From the NCBI GenBank assembly GCA_022842245.1, contig JALHPZ010000003.1, positions 214,156 to 278,155 of the forward strand: a DNA stretch of 64,000 nt. Reading direction: 5' to 3'. How positions within the stretch are numbered: the first letter of the stretch is position 1; each line of letters opens with the position of its first letter. Below, piece after piece: positions 27,610 through 36,940 of the stretch. Both the position numbers and the translations under genes were made by a program. Source of the stretch: Gemmataceae bacterium. Its GTDB lineage: Bacteria > Planctomycetota > Planctomycetia > Gemmatales > Gemmataceae. The notes beneath the pieces were generated by a model, which saw only the letters and a list, made by a program, of their open reading frames with translations, searched no databases and was not told where the DNA came from.

Positions 27610-28818
27610 TCAGTGCCCGCGCCGGATTTCCGATGGGGGATAGCGGACCTCGATCCGATAGACTTTTTTCGTCCGGCACTGGATCGCCCACGTATCGGGA
27701 TCGATCCGTTCGGGTATTTCGATGCGGTGGATGTCCACGGTCGCATGGAAACCGCGCTCGGAGAAAATGTCGATCATCATGCGGATGGCGAGCGGCTCGT
27801 CGAGCAGCGGTTCCTCGAAGTTGATCTGCGCGTGCCCCGACATCGCATGGGCCCTCACGATCGGAATCATCTTCGATTCGATCAAGCCCATCACTTTGAG
27901 GAACACGGCCGGATGTTCCGCATGGTATTGCTCCAGACGTTTGACGAGGTCCTGCCTTGCGTGCCGCGCGAGTTCCGTCGCCACCGGGATGTTCTGGATC
28001 AGTTCGAAGACACCGGGGCTGAGCTCCAACGAACTTTGATAAGTGAACTCGCGGACGATGTTCCGCTGGACTTCGGGAAGGTCCCCCTCGGCGTCGATGA
28101 AGTGGAAGTGGAAGATCTTCCGCAACGATTGCAGGGCGTCGAATGTCGTATCCTTGAACGCCTTGTAACGCTTGCGGCAAAGATCCGGGTCCAGGTCGGT
28201 TACGCGTTCCTCGAGAAGTTGACCGATACCTGACTCGCGTACCTGCCGATTGTGTTCCCGGATCGTGCGACCTCGCTTCAGTTGCCGCTCGACGCTCACT
28301 TCCTCGGTGACGAAGAGCAGGGCAATGCGGAACATCGGTTTGCCGATGGCTGCGTCATCCGGCCCGACGACCGCGTCCGGCCGCGAATCGATCATCGCCT
28401 GATAAAAGAGCTTCAAGCACTCCACCTGCACCTTCGTGCGGGGGAATCCGTCGACGATGACGCCGTCGCGGTATTGCGGATCGAGGAGTTCTTCGAGCAG
28501 CAATCCGATGACTTCCCGGTCGCCGACCATCTGGCCGGCGTTCTTGATGGCGACTGCCTGGGGCGTGGTGAGCAGGTTGCTGATGACGATGGGCGGGGCG
28601 GTGATGTCGCGTGCTTCGGCGATGAATGGTGTGTTCGTGCCTTTACCGGCACCCGGCGCGCCACCGAGCCAGATAAACTCGCGCGGGAAGACGAGATTCT
28701 CCCCGTGGCGTTCCTTGAGATCGGCCCAGACCGCCGGAAAGATAAGTTGGGCGTCTTTGATTTCGAGGTCGCCGCCGGCGGCGGTAGGACGCGGCGCGGT
28801 GGCTTGTGATTCGCTCAC
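27610..28818 (-). CDS. Adenylate-kinase-like NMP kinase with long C-terminal extension
   Basis: The 402-residue protein has an adenylate-kinase-type core: P-loop GGAPGAGKGT at 52-61, GQMVGDREVIGLLLEEL near 95-111 and DGFPRT at 123-128, followed by RGRTIREHNRQVRESG in the LID position. Normal adenylate kinases are 180-220 residues. Here a 40-residue leader precedes the P-loop and about 160 residues follow the kinase core (from ~240: SSLELSPGVFELIQNIPVATELA to the end). The extension has no motif I recognise; IRAHAMSGHAQINFEEPLLDEPLAIRMM is a notable conserved-looking segment. Phosphoryl transfer between nucleotides is expected; the extension may be regulatory. Confidence 0.82.
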   Translation of the reverse strand: MSESQATAPRPTAAGGDLEIKDAQLIFPAVWADLKERHGENLVFPREFIWLGGAPGAGKGTNTPFIAEARDITAPPIVISNLLTTPQAVAIKNAGQMVGDREVIGLLLEELLDPQYRDGVIVDGFPRTKVQVECLKLFYQAMIDSRPDAVVGPDDAAIGKPMFRIALLFVTEEVSVERQLKRGRTIREHNRQVRESGIGQLLEERVTDLDPDLCRKRYKAFKDTTFDALQSLRKIFHFHFIDAEGDLPEVQRNIVREFTYQSSLELSPGVFELIQNIPVATELARHARQDLVKRLEQYHAEHPAVFLKVMGLIESKMIPIVRAHAMSGHAQINFEEPLLDEPLAIRMMIDIFSERGFHATVDIHRIEIPERIDPDTWAIQCRTKKVYRIEVRYPPSEIRRGH

Positions 28819-28888
28819 GCGGGCTCCGGTTCGGGGAGTGTCAAAGTATGGATCGCGTGACCGTTTCCATCCAGCACCGATGCATTCG

Positions 28889-30802
28889 TCAGCCGTTCAA
28901 CTCGACCGCCTCTTCCCAATGCTCGTAAAGCGCCGGGAGTTTTGCCTTCGTCTCTTCCAGCGCATCCAATGTGGCTTGGAAACGCGGGGCGTCCTTATAG
29001 ATCTCGCCGTCCTGGAGCATCGCCTCCAACTCCGTCACGCGGGCCTCGGCGGCGGCGATATCCGCTTCCACCTCCGCGGCCTTGCGATAAGGATACTTCC
29101 GCTTCTTCTTCGCTTTTTCCGGCCGGTTCGAGACCGATTCAACCCTTGCCTGTGCTTTTTTTGGTTTTCCCGACTCGCGCGCCGCTTGCTCCCGATTCGC
29201 CCGCAACAATTCGTAGGTGTCGTAGTTCCCGAAAACGATCTCCGGCCGGCCAAGGTCGCTATCGAATACGATCAGCATATCCGCAACGCGATTGAGGAAG
29301 TATCGGTCGTGGCTGACGCATATCAGCGTGCCCTCGAAGGCCTTAACCGCTTCTTCCAATGCGTCGCACGCCCAGATGTCCAAGTGGTTTGTCGGTTCGT
29401 CCAGAACCAGCACATTCGCACCCTCAACCGTCAGGCGCGCCAGTGCCGCCCGGCTCCGCTCCCCGCCGGAAAGCGACTTCACCGGCTGATCGACAATCTC
29501 GCCTTGTAATCCGAAGCTGCCCAGCAGGTCCCGCATCTTCTGCTCGGTTTGCGAAGCGTCGTCCTCCGGCCAGACGGCGCGGAGGAGCGTCTTCTCGTCG
29601 TCGAGCATCTTGAGATGCTGGTCGAGGTAGCCGAGGTAGACGAGGTGCCCGCGCTGGACCTTTCCGGAGGTGGGTGGTTCCTCACCGAGCAGGATGCGGA
29701 GGAGTGTCGTCTTGCCGCAGCCGTTCGGGCCAAGGATGCCGACGCGCCGGCCACGGAGGATGTCGAAGCTGAGGTTCTCGAAGAGAAGTTTGTCCCCGAA
29801 GCGCTTGGTCAGGTCCTCGCAGTGGAAGACGATGTCGCCGGAGCGGACCGCGTCGCCGAGTTGGATGTTCGGACCGCTCACCTTTGTCGGCTTCTGTACG
29901 CGCTCGACCTTGTCCAGCGTCTTCATCCGGCTCTGCGCCTGCTTGGCGAGCTGCCCGTAGTGCGCTCGGCGGATGTACTCCTCCTGCTTCTCGATAAACT
30001 CCTTCTGGGCTTCGTACTCCTTGAGCAGCCGTTCGTGCTTCTCATCCCGCAGGCGGACGTACTGCGTGTAGTTGCCGGGATAGAGGCTGATCTTGCGATC
30101 GTGGAGTTCGAAGGTGCGTGTCGTCACCCTATCGAGAAAGTAGCGGTCGTGGCTGACGACGATCATCCCCTGCGGCTGGCGGACGAGGTAGTCTTCCAGC
30201 CAGCGCGTCGTCTTGATGTCGAGATGGTTGCTCGGCTCGTCGAGGAGCATCACGTCGGGTGCGGCGAGCAGGATCTTTGCGAGGAGGAGCCGGCGCTGCT
30301 GGCCGCCGCTGAAGGTGTTGATCGCGCGGTGCCAGTCCGCCTTCGGGAAGCCGAGGCCGCTGAGGACTTCCTCGACGCGGTTGTCGAGCTGGAAGCCGTC
30401 CTGCGATTCGAGCTGTTCGTGGAGCCGGTCGTAGCGGGCCGAGAGCTGTTTGCGTTCCAGTTCGGTCGTCGCGGTGGAGAGTAGCTCGGCGACGCGGATG
30501 AACTCATCCTGCGCGGCGAGGAGTTCGTCGAAGGCGGACTTTGCTTCTTGGAAGATGGTGCGGTCGGCGGGGAACTCGGCGACTTGCCGGAGCACGCCGA
30601 GGCGGGCACCGGCGTGGAGCTTCACTTCGCCGCCGTCGAGCAGGTCCGGCTCGACGAGGGCTTTCAAGAGCGTAGTTTTGCCCGCACCGTTTGGTCCGAC
30701 GAAGCCAACGCGGTCGCGCGCGAATAGCTCGAACGACACGCCTTCGAAGAGGGGTGTGGCGTCGTAGCCGCGGGCCAGGTCGATGCAGGACAGCAGAAGC
30801 AT
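28889..30802 (-). CDS. ABC-F family ATPase (Uup/EttA-like)
   Basis: The 637-residue soluble protein has two ABC ATPase domains with no membrane segments: Walker A GPNGAGKTT and GPNGCGKTT, signatures FSGGQQRRLLLAK and LSGGERSRAALAR, Walker B MLLDEPSNHLD and LVLDEPTNHLD. The ABC-F linker between them contains RRAHYGQLAKQAQSRMKTL, and the C-terminus has a lysine-rich stretch and coiled coil as in Uup. ABC-F proteins act at the ribosome, resolving stalled or antibiotic-bound states. ATG 30802 precedes the first beta-strand (LLLSCIDLARGYDATP). A 34-residue basic protein gene lies 48 bp upstream on the same strand. Confidence 0.92.
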   Translation of the reverse strand: MLLLSCIDLARGYDATPLFEGVSFELFARDRVGFVGPNGAGKTTLLKALVEPDLLDGGEVKLHAGARLGVLRQVAEFPADRTIFQEAKSAFDELLAAQDEFIRVAELLSTATTELERKQLSARYDRLHEQLESQDGFQLDNRVEEVLSGLGFPKADWHRAINTFSGGQQRRLLLAKILLAAPDVMLLDEPSNHLDIKTTRWLEDYLVRQPQGMIVVSHDRYFLDRVTTRTFELHDRKISLYPGNYTQYVRLRDEKHERLLKEYEAQKEFIEKQEEYIRRAHYGQLAKQAQSRMKTLDKVERVQKPTKVSGPNIQLGDAVRSGDIVFHCEDLTKRFGDKLLFENLSFDILRGRRVGILGPNGCGKTTLLRILLGEEPPTSGKVQRGHLVYLGYLDQHLKMLDDEKTLLRAVWPEDDASQTEQKMRDLLGSFGLQGEIVDQPVKSLSGGERSRAALARLTVEGANVLVLDEPTNHLDIWACDALEEAVKAFEGTLICVSHDRYFLNRVADMLIVFDSDLGRPEIVFGNYDTYELLRANREQAARESGKPKKAQARVESVSNRPEKAKKKRKYPYRKAAEVEADIAAAEARVTELEAMLQDGEIYKDAPRFQATLDALEETKAKLPALYEHWEEAVELNG

Positions 30803-30850
30803 GGGAGACCAAAACAACACAACCCGGCGTGGGCCGGGCTGGGAGGGAAG

Positions 30851-30955
30851 TTAGCGTTTGCTCTTCTTGACGCCTCGAAGCTTGTTTTTTCGTGCCCGGA
30901 CTCGCTTCTTGTTCGCGTTGCGGACCGACTTCGGCTTGTGCTGAATGCCCATCAT
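30851..30955 (-). CDS. Very small, highly basic protein
   Basis: This 34-residue reading frame (33 if the second ATG at 30952 is used) begins MMGIQHKPKSVRNANKK and is more than 40 percent Lys/Arg with almost no acidic residues, much like small ribosomal or ribosome-associated proteins. GGGAG lies a few nt upstream of the double ATG. It sits between a TIM-barrel gene and an ABC-F ribosome factor, all on one strand. I do not recognise the family; it does not match bS22/AURKAIP1-type short proteins closely. The frame is open further upstream, but the ribosome-binding site and composition support this short form. Confidence 0.6.
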   Translation of the reverse strand: MMGIQHKPKSVRNANKKRVRARKNKLRGVKKSKR

Positions 30956-31029
30956 GGCTCCCGGAATGCGGTGTTCTACCAAGCTTCCTAGTGTACGAAC
31001 CGGCGCGAAAATGTCCTCCGCCGGTTTTC

Positions 31030-31866
31030 TCATGCCAGGCATTCGCGCAGGAATCGAACCCCGTGCTCGATAGCGCGGTACCGGTCCACCTGCGAGCCCA
31101 CTTCGCGCTCGATACATAGCGGCCCGCGATAACCGACCTTTTTCAGGGTCTGCACGAAGAGCTTCGTATTCGTCTGGCCCGTCCCCAGCGGCACTTCCGC
31201 GCCCCACTCGCCCTTCACGGTCGGCCGATTGGCATCCTTGACATGAACGCTGCGGATATCCGGCGCAAGCAATTCGACCGCGCGGAGCGGATCATCCTTG
31301 TCGTAGAGTAGCATGTTCGCCGGATCGAAGTTTACCTTGAGGTTCGGGCATTTCAGGTCGTCGAGAGTGCGGCGGAGAAGGGTGCTCGTTTCCTGTCCCG
31401 TCTCGAATGCCACCGTTATCCCCGCGCGGGCGGCCAGGTCCGAAACCTGCGCGAGGGTGTCGAGGAACGCTTTGCGACCCTCGGCGCCGACATCGGGGAT
31501 GAATCCGGCGTGGAGCATGATGTCGGACAGGCCCAAGTCTTTCGTGCGTTGGAGACCCCAGCGAAAGCGTTCGAGGCGTTCGGGACGCGTGGCCGGGTCT
31601 CCGAAGCCGCCGGTGCGTTCGATGTGTTGGGGCGTGGTGTAGTCTTCGCCGGGGAAGCCGAGCATTGCTCCACTCATGCGAAATCCGGCGGCGGTCGCCG
31701 CTGCGGGCATGCCGTCGCCCTCGCTCCATGACGCGTGGTGTGGATCCCCACAGGCGATCTGAACGACGTCGATGCCAAGCCGGTCCATGAAAGACTTGAG
31801 TTCCGGCACGCTCGTGACTTGGAGCGACCAACTGCAGACTCCGATCGCGAGTGGTTCGATGGCCAT
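31030..31866 (-). CDS. Sugar phosphate isomerase/epimerase-like TIM barrel
   Basis: The 278-residue protein is a xylose-isomerase-like TIM barrel without signal peptide: LAIGVCSWSLQV, GIDVVQIACGD, AGITVAFETGQET (Glu ligand), LKVNFDPANMLLY, IRSVHVKDAN and GPLCIEREVG. ATG 31866 has GAGG about 7 nt upstream; an in-frame extension further 5' is low-complexity and unlikely to be translated. It diverges from a Gfo/Idh/MocA oxidoreductase at 32338 across a 471-bp gap. The two families often work on the same sugar or cyclitol, so a functional pairing is possible. Confidence 0.86.
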   Translation of the reverse strand: MAIEPLAIGVCSWSLQVTSVPELKSFMDRLGIDVVQIACGDPHHASWSEGDGMPAAATAAGFRMSGAMLGFPGEDYTTPQHIERTGGFGDPATRPERLERFRWGLQRTKDLGLSDIMLHAGFIPDVGAEGRKAFLDTLAQVSDLAARAGITVAFETGQETSTLLRRTLDDLKCPNLKVNFDPANMLLYDKDDPLRAVELLAPDIRSVHVKDANRPTVKGEWGAEVPLGTGQTNTKLFVQTLKKVGYRGPLCIEREVGSQVDRYRAIEHGVRFLRECLA

Positions 31867-32337
31867 GATTAGTCCTCGGGAATGTTGCTCGTATCTTCGC
31901 GACCGGAGCAAGTCGGGCAAGTGGTACGGGGTGAATGTCGGATTCTCAGGCTGCGAGTAGGGTTTCCCGTCGTTGCGTCGAAAGACGTCTATCGCCGGTC
32001 GAAGTCCTGTAACCGCTGAAAAGGCTTGGAAAAAAGCAGAAGCCAATAATCCGGAAACTTTTCTGCGATTCGGCATCGGCTGTGCTTTTGAATAGTGCAC
32101 GCGAGTCGCCCAACTCGCTCGCCCGGGAATCGCCCACCAAGGGCGTGGCCGTCGCCCACGGCCTCGCCCGATTCTCGACACTCCCCATTTCGCCATAGAC
32201 TCCGCTCGCCCCGGAGAGCTCCCGGCGGGTTCCGGTCCGGCGCGTTCGCCCACGCGCCGGCCGGCCCACCGGTCGAGTCGCTTCCCGTGCCTCTTCGGTT
32301 CGGCTATAGTTACAGTTCATCCTTCCGGAGTAGCCTC
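31867..32337. promoter_or_regulatory. 471-bp divergent intergenic region
   Basis: This is the longest gap in the window and separates two divergent genes. It should hold both promoters. A weak plus-strand candidate is TATAGT at 32305-32310 with TTCCCG at 32282-32287 (17-bp spacer). Segment 32000-32100 is less GC-rich than its surroundings and could serve the minus-strand gene. I see no RNA gene, no long repeat and no convincing ORF. Confidence 0.35.
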
Positions 32338-33609
32338 ATGGTCTCGCGTCGCCGCTTCCTAGGTACCGCCATGGCAAGTACGATCTTTACGCCAATGACG
32401 TGGGCTGCGACCGATGCCGTTCGCATCGCGGTGATCGGCCCGGCGAATCGCGGAGCCGCAAATCTCCAGGGTGTTGAGAAGGAGAACATCGTCGCGATCT
32501 GCGACGTCGATCCGGCCAACGCCGCCAAGGCGCGAAACCAGTTTCCGAAGGCCGAGTTCTTCACCGACTACCGCAAGATGTACGACAAGATGTCAAACGC
32601 CATCGATGCCGTGGTCATCAGCACGCCGGACCACGCACATGCGCACCCTACGCTGACGGCACTTAAACTCGGCAAACACGTCTATTGCGAAAAACCGCTC
32701 TGTCATTCCGTGGCCGAAGTGCGTGCAGTACGCGAGGCGTTGAAAGGAACGAAACTCGTCACGCAGATGGGCACGCAGATTCACGCCGGCGACAACTACC
32801 GCCGCGTCGTAGAGATCGTGAAGTCTGGCCTTCTCGGCACAGTAAATCGCGTGCACGTCTGGAACGGGAGCCGACCGGTTGCTGGCAAGCGCGCCGGCGC
32901 AAAGCCGAGTGCGCAGTTCGATACCGACCTCTGGCTCGGCCCCGCCCCCGTCGAGTACTTCGAGGCCACGATCGCCAAGTCGGGCTGGAATTTCGCATGG
33001 CCGCACTTTCATTGGCGCTGGTGGTGGGAATTCGGCGGTGGCACGCTCGCCGACCTTGGATGCCACTACATGGATCTGCCGTTCTGGGCGCTCGACCTGA
33101 CCGCGCCGACAAGCGTAAAAGCAACTGGCAAGAAGACCTACGAAGGCGATAACGATACCCCGGATATCATGCAGGTCGATTATCAGTTCCCCGGCGTCCA
33201 TCTGACGTGGTACCACGGCGTGAACGGCCCTTCTCTCGACGGTTCGCAGAAGTACGACGGTTTTGGATCGGCCGTCTTGTTCGTCGGCGACAAGGGCAAA
33301 CTCGTCGCCGACTATGGGAAGTACAAACTCCTCCCCGACGCCTTCGCGGCGAGCGTGACGATCCCGACTCCGTCGATCGCGAAGTCGATCGGCCACCATG
33401 CGGAATGGCTGAATGCGATTCGCAACGGCGGGCCGACGACATGCAACTTCGAGTATAGCGGACGACTTACGGAAGCCGTGCTGCTTGGTAACGTCGCATA
33501 TCGCAGCGGTGAGGCGATCGAATGGGACGCCAAGACCGCAGCCGTTACGAACAGCGGCAAGGCGAAGGCGTTCCTAGGCCGCGAATATCGCAAAGGCTGG
33601 TCGATCTAA
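32338..33609 (+). CDS. Tat-exported Gfo/Idh/MocA family oxidoreductase
   Basis: The 423-residue protein starts MVSRRRFLGTAMAST, a twin-arginine signal, then VRIAVIGPANRGAANLQG for the NAD(P)-binding fold and KHVYCEKPLCHS with the EKP motif. The substrate-binding half includes WPHFHWRWWWEFGGGTLADLGCHYMDLPFWAL, typical of the planctomycete branch. ATG 32338 has GGAG at 32327-32330, 7 nt upstream. The Rossmann glycine motif is GPANRG, not the more usual GxGxxG. It is followed after 12 bp by a pseudouridine synthase gene, which is probably a chance neighbour. Confidence 0.9.
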   Translation: MVSRRRFLGTAMASTIFTPMTWAATDAVRIAVIGPANRGAANLQGVEKENIVAICDVDPANAAKARNQFPKAEFFTDYRKMYDKMSNAIDAVVISTPDHAHAHPTLTALKLGKHVYCEKPLCHSVAEVRAVREALKGTKLVTQMGTQIHAGDNYRRVVEIVKSGLLGTVNRVHVWNGSRPVAGKRAGAKPSAQFDTDLWLGPAPVEYFEATIAKSGWNFAWPHFHWRWWWEFGGGTLADLGCHYMDLPFWALDLTAPTSVKATGKKTYEGDNDTPDIMQVDYQFPGVHLTWYHGVNGPSLDGSQKYDGFGSAVLFVGDKGKLVADYGKYKLLPDAFAASVTIPTPSIAKSIGHHAEWLNAIRNGGPTTCNFEYSGRLTEAVLLGNVAYRSGEAIEWDAKTAAVTNSGKAKAFLGREYRKGWSI

Positions 33610-33621
33610 CAAAGCGATCCG

Positions 33622-34353
33622 ATGCCTCTCGACATCCTCTTTGAAGATCATCACCTCATCGTCGTCAACAAGCCGGCGCCGTTGCTCACGCAGGCACCGG
33701 CACATCTGCCCAGCCTCGAAGCGATAGTGAAGTCGCATATCAAGGTAAAATACGCCAAACCGGCGGGCGTTTATCTCGGTGTGCCGCACCGTCTTGATCG
33801 TCCGGTTTCCGGAGTGGTTTGTTTCACTCGGAACACCAAGGCATCGCAACGGGTGCATGAGCAATTCGAACATCGCACTGTGTCCAAGACTTATTGGGCG
33901 CTGGTGGTCGGCCGAGTCGAACCGGCTGCGGGTGTGTGGGAAGATTGGATGATCAAGGTGCAGGAGGAGTCCCGTAGCGTTCGTGCGGAACCCGGGGACG
34001 CCGGTGCCAAACTCGCCAAGCTGGATTACCGAGTTGTTTCCGATACGGTGGATGGGTCTCTTCTGGAACTCAATCCCAAGACGGGGCGAATGCACCAGCT
34101 TCGAGTTCAATGTGCCTGGCGTGGCCATCCAGTAATGGGTGATTCGACCTACGCCGAGGCTCCGCCGTTCGGTCCACCTGCCGAACTCCCTCGCGATCGC
34201 GTAATTGCGCTGCACGCGCGCCGATTGGAGATCGAACATCCCTTTCGCAAGACTCGAATGGCGTTCGTCGCGCCCTTGCCCGAATACTGGCCCCAAACTC
34301 TGCGAGAGTCGTGCGAGACGGGTACTCTCATAACCCCTTCATCGGACGGATGA
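33622..34353 (+). CDS. RluA-family pseudouridine synthase
   Basis: The 243-residue protein has the RluA core: LIVVNKPAPLLTQ, the catalytic motif HRLDRPVSGVV (catalytic Asp in HRLD) and LNPKTGRMHQLRVQCAWRGHPVMGD, the second conserved block. It lacks the N-terminal S4 RNA-binding domain found in RluC/RluD, so it is a single-domain form like RluA or TruC. These enzymes isomerise specific uridines in rRNA or tRNA; the target site is not deducible. ATG 33622 is 12 bp after the preceding stop. Confidence 0.9.
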   Translation: MPLDILFEDHHLIVVNKPAPLLTQAPAHLPSLEAIVKSHIKVKYAKPAGVYLGVPHRLDRPVSGVVCFTRNTKASQRVHEQFEHRTVSKTYWALVVGRVEPAAGVWEDWMIKVQEESRSVRAEPGDAGAKLAKLDYRVVSDTVDGSLLELNPKTGRMHQLRVQCAWRGHPVMGDSTYAEAPPFGPPAELPRDRVIALHARRLEIEHPFRKTRMAFVAPLPEYWPQTLRESCETGTLITPSSDG

Positions 34354-34402
34354 TAAAGGAATTAGTAGATTCTGGAACGGTGCCGTCGGCGAGGGTGAGC
34401 GT

Positions 34403-35122
34403 GTGCGTGTCCTGTTAGTCGAAGATCAATTGGCCCTTTCCAAGGCGCTCCGACAAGGATTGGAGGAGGAAGGCTTCGCCGTCGACGCCGCGCTCGACGG
34501 CGAAGAGGCGGACGCCAAGGCACGCAGTACCCAATACGACGTTATCGTGCTCGACGTGATGCTGCCGAAGGTGGACGGGTTGACGTTACTCAAACGTTGG
34601 CGGGGCGCGGGAATTTCCACGCACGTCTTGATGCTGACCGCCAAGACTTCGCTGGGAGACAAGGTCGTTGGGCTGGATACCGGCGCGGACGACTATCTGA
34701 CGAAACCCTTTGAACTCGATGAATTGCTGGCTCGCATTCGAGCATTGGTCCGACGGAGCCATCAGGTCAAGGATCCGGTGATCAAGATTTACGATTTGAA
34801 TCTCGACACCGCGGCACGGCGAGTCACACGTGCAGGGCAGTCGATCCACTTGACGCCGCGTGAATATGCCTTGCTGGAATTCCTAGCGTTCCACCGCGGG
34901 AAGGTCGTCACACGAACAATGATTTGGGAGCACCTGTACGACGAGTACGACGAGAATACATCGAACGTCGTGGACGTTTACATTCGCTATTTGCGGAACA
35001 AGATTGATAAGGGATTCGAACCGGCGCTCATTCTCACGCGTTGGGGCGAAGGTTACATGCTCCGCAGCGAGGACGATCCGCCGCCAGCGAAGGAAACCAA
35101 GGACGTTAAGCGGAAGGGATGA
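34403..35122 (+). CDS. OmpR/PhoB-type response regulator
   Basis: The 239-residue regulator has a receiver domain with acidic pair ED near residues 7-8, phospho-acceptor Asp51 in VLDVMLPKVDG, and Lys in DDYLTKPFELDELLARI. A winged-helix DNA-binding domain follows (ARRVTRAGQSIHLTPREYALLEFL to RWGEGYMLR). A GTG start at 34403 fits the MRVLLVEDQ opening; GAGGG lies at 34391-34395. The cognate histidine kinase gene begins 18 bp downstream. Its target genes are unknown. Confidence 0.93.
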   Translation: MRVLLVEDQLALSKALRQGLEEEGFAVDAALDGEEADAKARSTQYDVIVLDVMLPKVDGLTLLKRWRGAGISTHVLMLTAKTSLGDKVVGLDTGADDYLTKPFELDELLARIRALVRRSHQVKDPVIKIYDLNLDTAARRVTRAGQSIHLTPREYALLEFLAFHRGKVVTRTMIWEHLYDEYDENTSNVVDVYIRYLRNKIDKGFEPALILTRWGEGYMLRSEDDPPPAKETKDVKRKG

Positions 35123-35140
35123 CGCGAATCGGGCCTGGCC

Positions 35141-36940
35141 ATGCGTTCGACACGTTCGCTCCTGATCGTCTACTTCCTCGCGCTGTTGGCGTTCGGGTTG
35201 GGTCTTGGCGCGGTCCTTGCCGACCGGGTCGTGGGTGAAGTGCTTGCCGAGCGGGAGAAGGCGGCAGCGGAGGCGATCGATCTCCGACTCGCCGAACGCG
35301 TGAAGAGCATACGGGACAAATTCGACGGCGAACTCCTTACTCACGCTCGTTTGATCGGTCGCGTCGCACGAACGGAATACTTCCCGCAATCCGATGCGGA
35401 GACCCGACAATTCCAGAAACAACTGATCCCAATTTACTTTTCCGGCGTCGGCCCCATACACGGACTTTGGGCCGCCACCTGGCAGAGTGGCATTCAAATT
35501 CCCCGCCGAGGACCTGGCCCGGCCGGCGCACAGCCATCTCTCTATTGGTCGCTTGTTCGGTCCTACTTCTCAAATCTCCAGCTCAGTGAACTTTTCTTGA
35601 AACCGATTGACAATGAGGATCGCGAGATCGATTATGTTCAGATCAACGGGCCGTTCTCCAGTCGAGTCAGTCGATCGGAAAATCTAATCGCAGCCGGTTA
35701 TTCGCTTCCCCATGATCGCCGGGCTTTCGACCATGTTTTGGAAGACTGGATACTCACCGACGTCAATTTGCCTGCGGGACGAATGGGCCGACGGGTAGTT
35801 TTCAAGACGCCTTTGCCCTTGCCTGCGTTCGGACGCTTCAGTCAACCAGCACCACGCACCGGTCGCAACGAGCAAGCCGGTCCAAACCCGCTTCCGAGCG
35901 ATCCACTCCAACTCATTTTCATCCACGTGGCGCGGTCGACGACCGAACTCGAACGCCGGATCGCCTCATTCCAGGCCGATGCCGCCAACGACAAGATCGC
36001 GCTCAAGGACGAAACTCGTACGACTACTCGCCGCGTTCGTATCACATTGGTCGCGATCGGGGTCGCGGTATTTCTAGCCTGTCTGCTGGGTTCGTCCTGG
36101 CTCATTCGTCGGGGGCTGAAGCCTCTGAATGCTCTATCGGATGCGGTGAGCCGTGTATCGGAGAAGGATTTTCAACTTGCGGTCCGACGGGAAGAATTAA
36201 GCACCGAATTGCAACCGATTCATGAGCGGATCGCGGCAACCTTGGAGCAGTTGAAATCGGCATTCGAACGCGAGAAACAGGCCGTCGCGGATATCTCTCA
36301 CGAGTTGCGCACTCCGGTGGCATCGCTCCTGGCGACCATCGATGTCGCACTCCGCAAGCCGCGCACCGCCGAACAGTATCACCAGACCTTATCCGATTGT
36401 CGTGCGATAACCCGGCAACTGGGGCAACTTGTGGAAAAGGTGATGACACTCGCCTATTTGGATGCCGGCCAGACCAACGTGACCCCACAAAAAGTCGAAG
36501 CGGTCGAAGTGGCCGGTACCTGCGCGAATGTGATCCGTCCTCTTGCGGAAGCTCATGGACTGAGCTTTACGATGAAGGCCGATCGACCCGTCGTTCTGGA
36601 AACCGATCCGGACAAACTACGGGAAGTACTGACCAACCTCTTACATAACGCCATCGAATACAACAGACCGGGTGGGAGTGTCGAGTTGAACGTGCTGTCG
36701 GATCCGGTTGGAGTGCATTTTAATGTCAGGGATACCGGAATCGGCATGACTCCCGAGGTCCGCGAGAAGATCTTCGAACGTTTCTATCGCGCGGATCCCT
36801 CCCGAACGGCGACCGGTGTTCACGCCGGATTGGGCCTCGCCATCGTCAAGGAATACGTCGATCGTCTTGGTGGTACGATTGACGTGGAAAGCAAACCCGA
36901 CGTCGGCACGACTTTCCGCGTGACATTACCCGCGGCGTGA
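35141..36940 (+). CDS. HAMP-containing sensor histidine kinase
   Basis: The 599-residue membrane kinase has a transmembrane helix at the N-terminus (LLIVYFLALLAFGLGLGAVLA), a periplasmic sensor region of about 270 residues, a second helix near 303-327 (ITLVAIGVAVFLACLLGSSW), a HAMP segment and the kinase core. His387 lies in ISHELRTPVAS; the N box is LLHNAIEYN, G1 is DTGIGMT and G2 is GLGLAIVKEY. It should phosphorylate the response regulator encoded 18 bp upstream. The large sensor domain carries no domain I recognise. Its 3' end overlaps the convergent glycosyltransferase gene by 15 bp. Confidence 0.93.
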   Translation: MRSTRSLLIVYFLALLAFGLGLGAVLADRVVGEVLAEREKAAAEAIDLRLAERVKSIRDKFDGELLTHARLIGRVARTEYFPQSDAETRQFQKQLIPIYFSGVGPIHGLWAATWQSGIQIPRRGPGPAGAQPSLYWSLVRSYFSNLQLSELFLKPIDNEDREIDYVQINGPFSSRVSRSENLIAAGYSLPHDRRAFDHVLEDWILTDVNLPAGRMGRRVVFKTPLPLPAFGRFSQPAPRTGRNEQAGPNPLPSDPLQLIFIHVARSTTELERRIASFQADAANDKIALKDETRTTTRRVRITLVAIGVAVFLACLLGSSWLIRRGLKPLNALSDAVSRVSEKDFQLAVRREELSTELQPIHERIAATLEQLKSAFEREKQAVADISHELRTPVASLLATIDVALRKPRTAEQYHQTLSDCRAITRQLGQLVEKVMTLAYLDAGQTNVTPQKVEAVEVAGTCANVIRPLAEAHGLSFTMKADRPVVLETDPDKLREVLTNLLHNAIEYNRPGGSVELNVLSDPVGVHFNVRDTGIGMTPEVREKIFERFYRADPSRTATGVHAGLGLAIVKEYVDRLGGTIDVESKPDVGTTFRVTLPAA

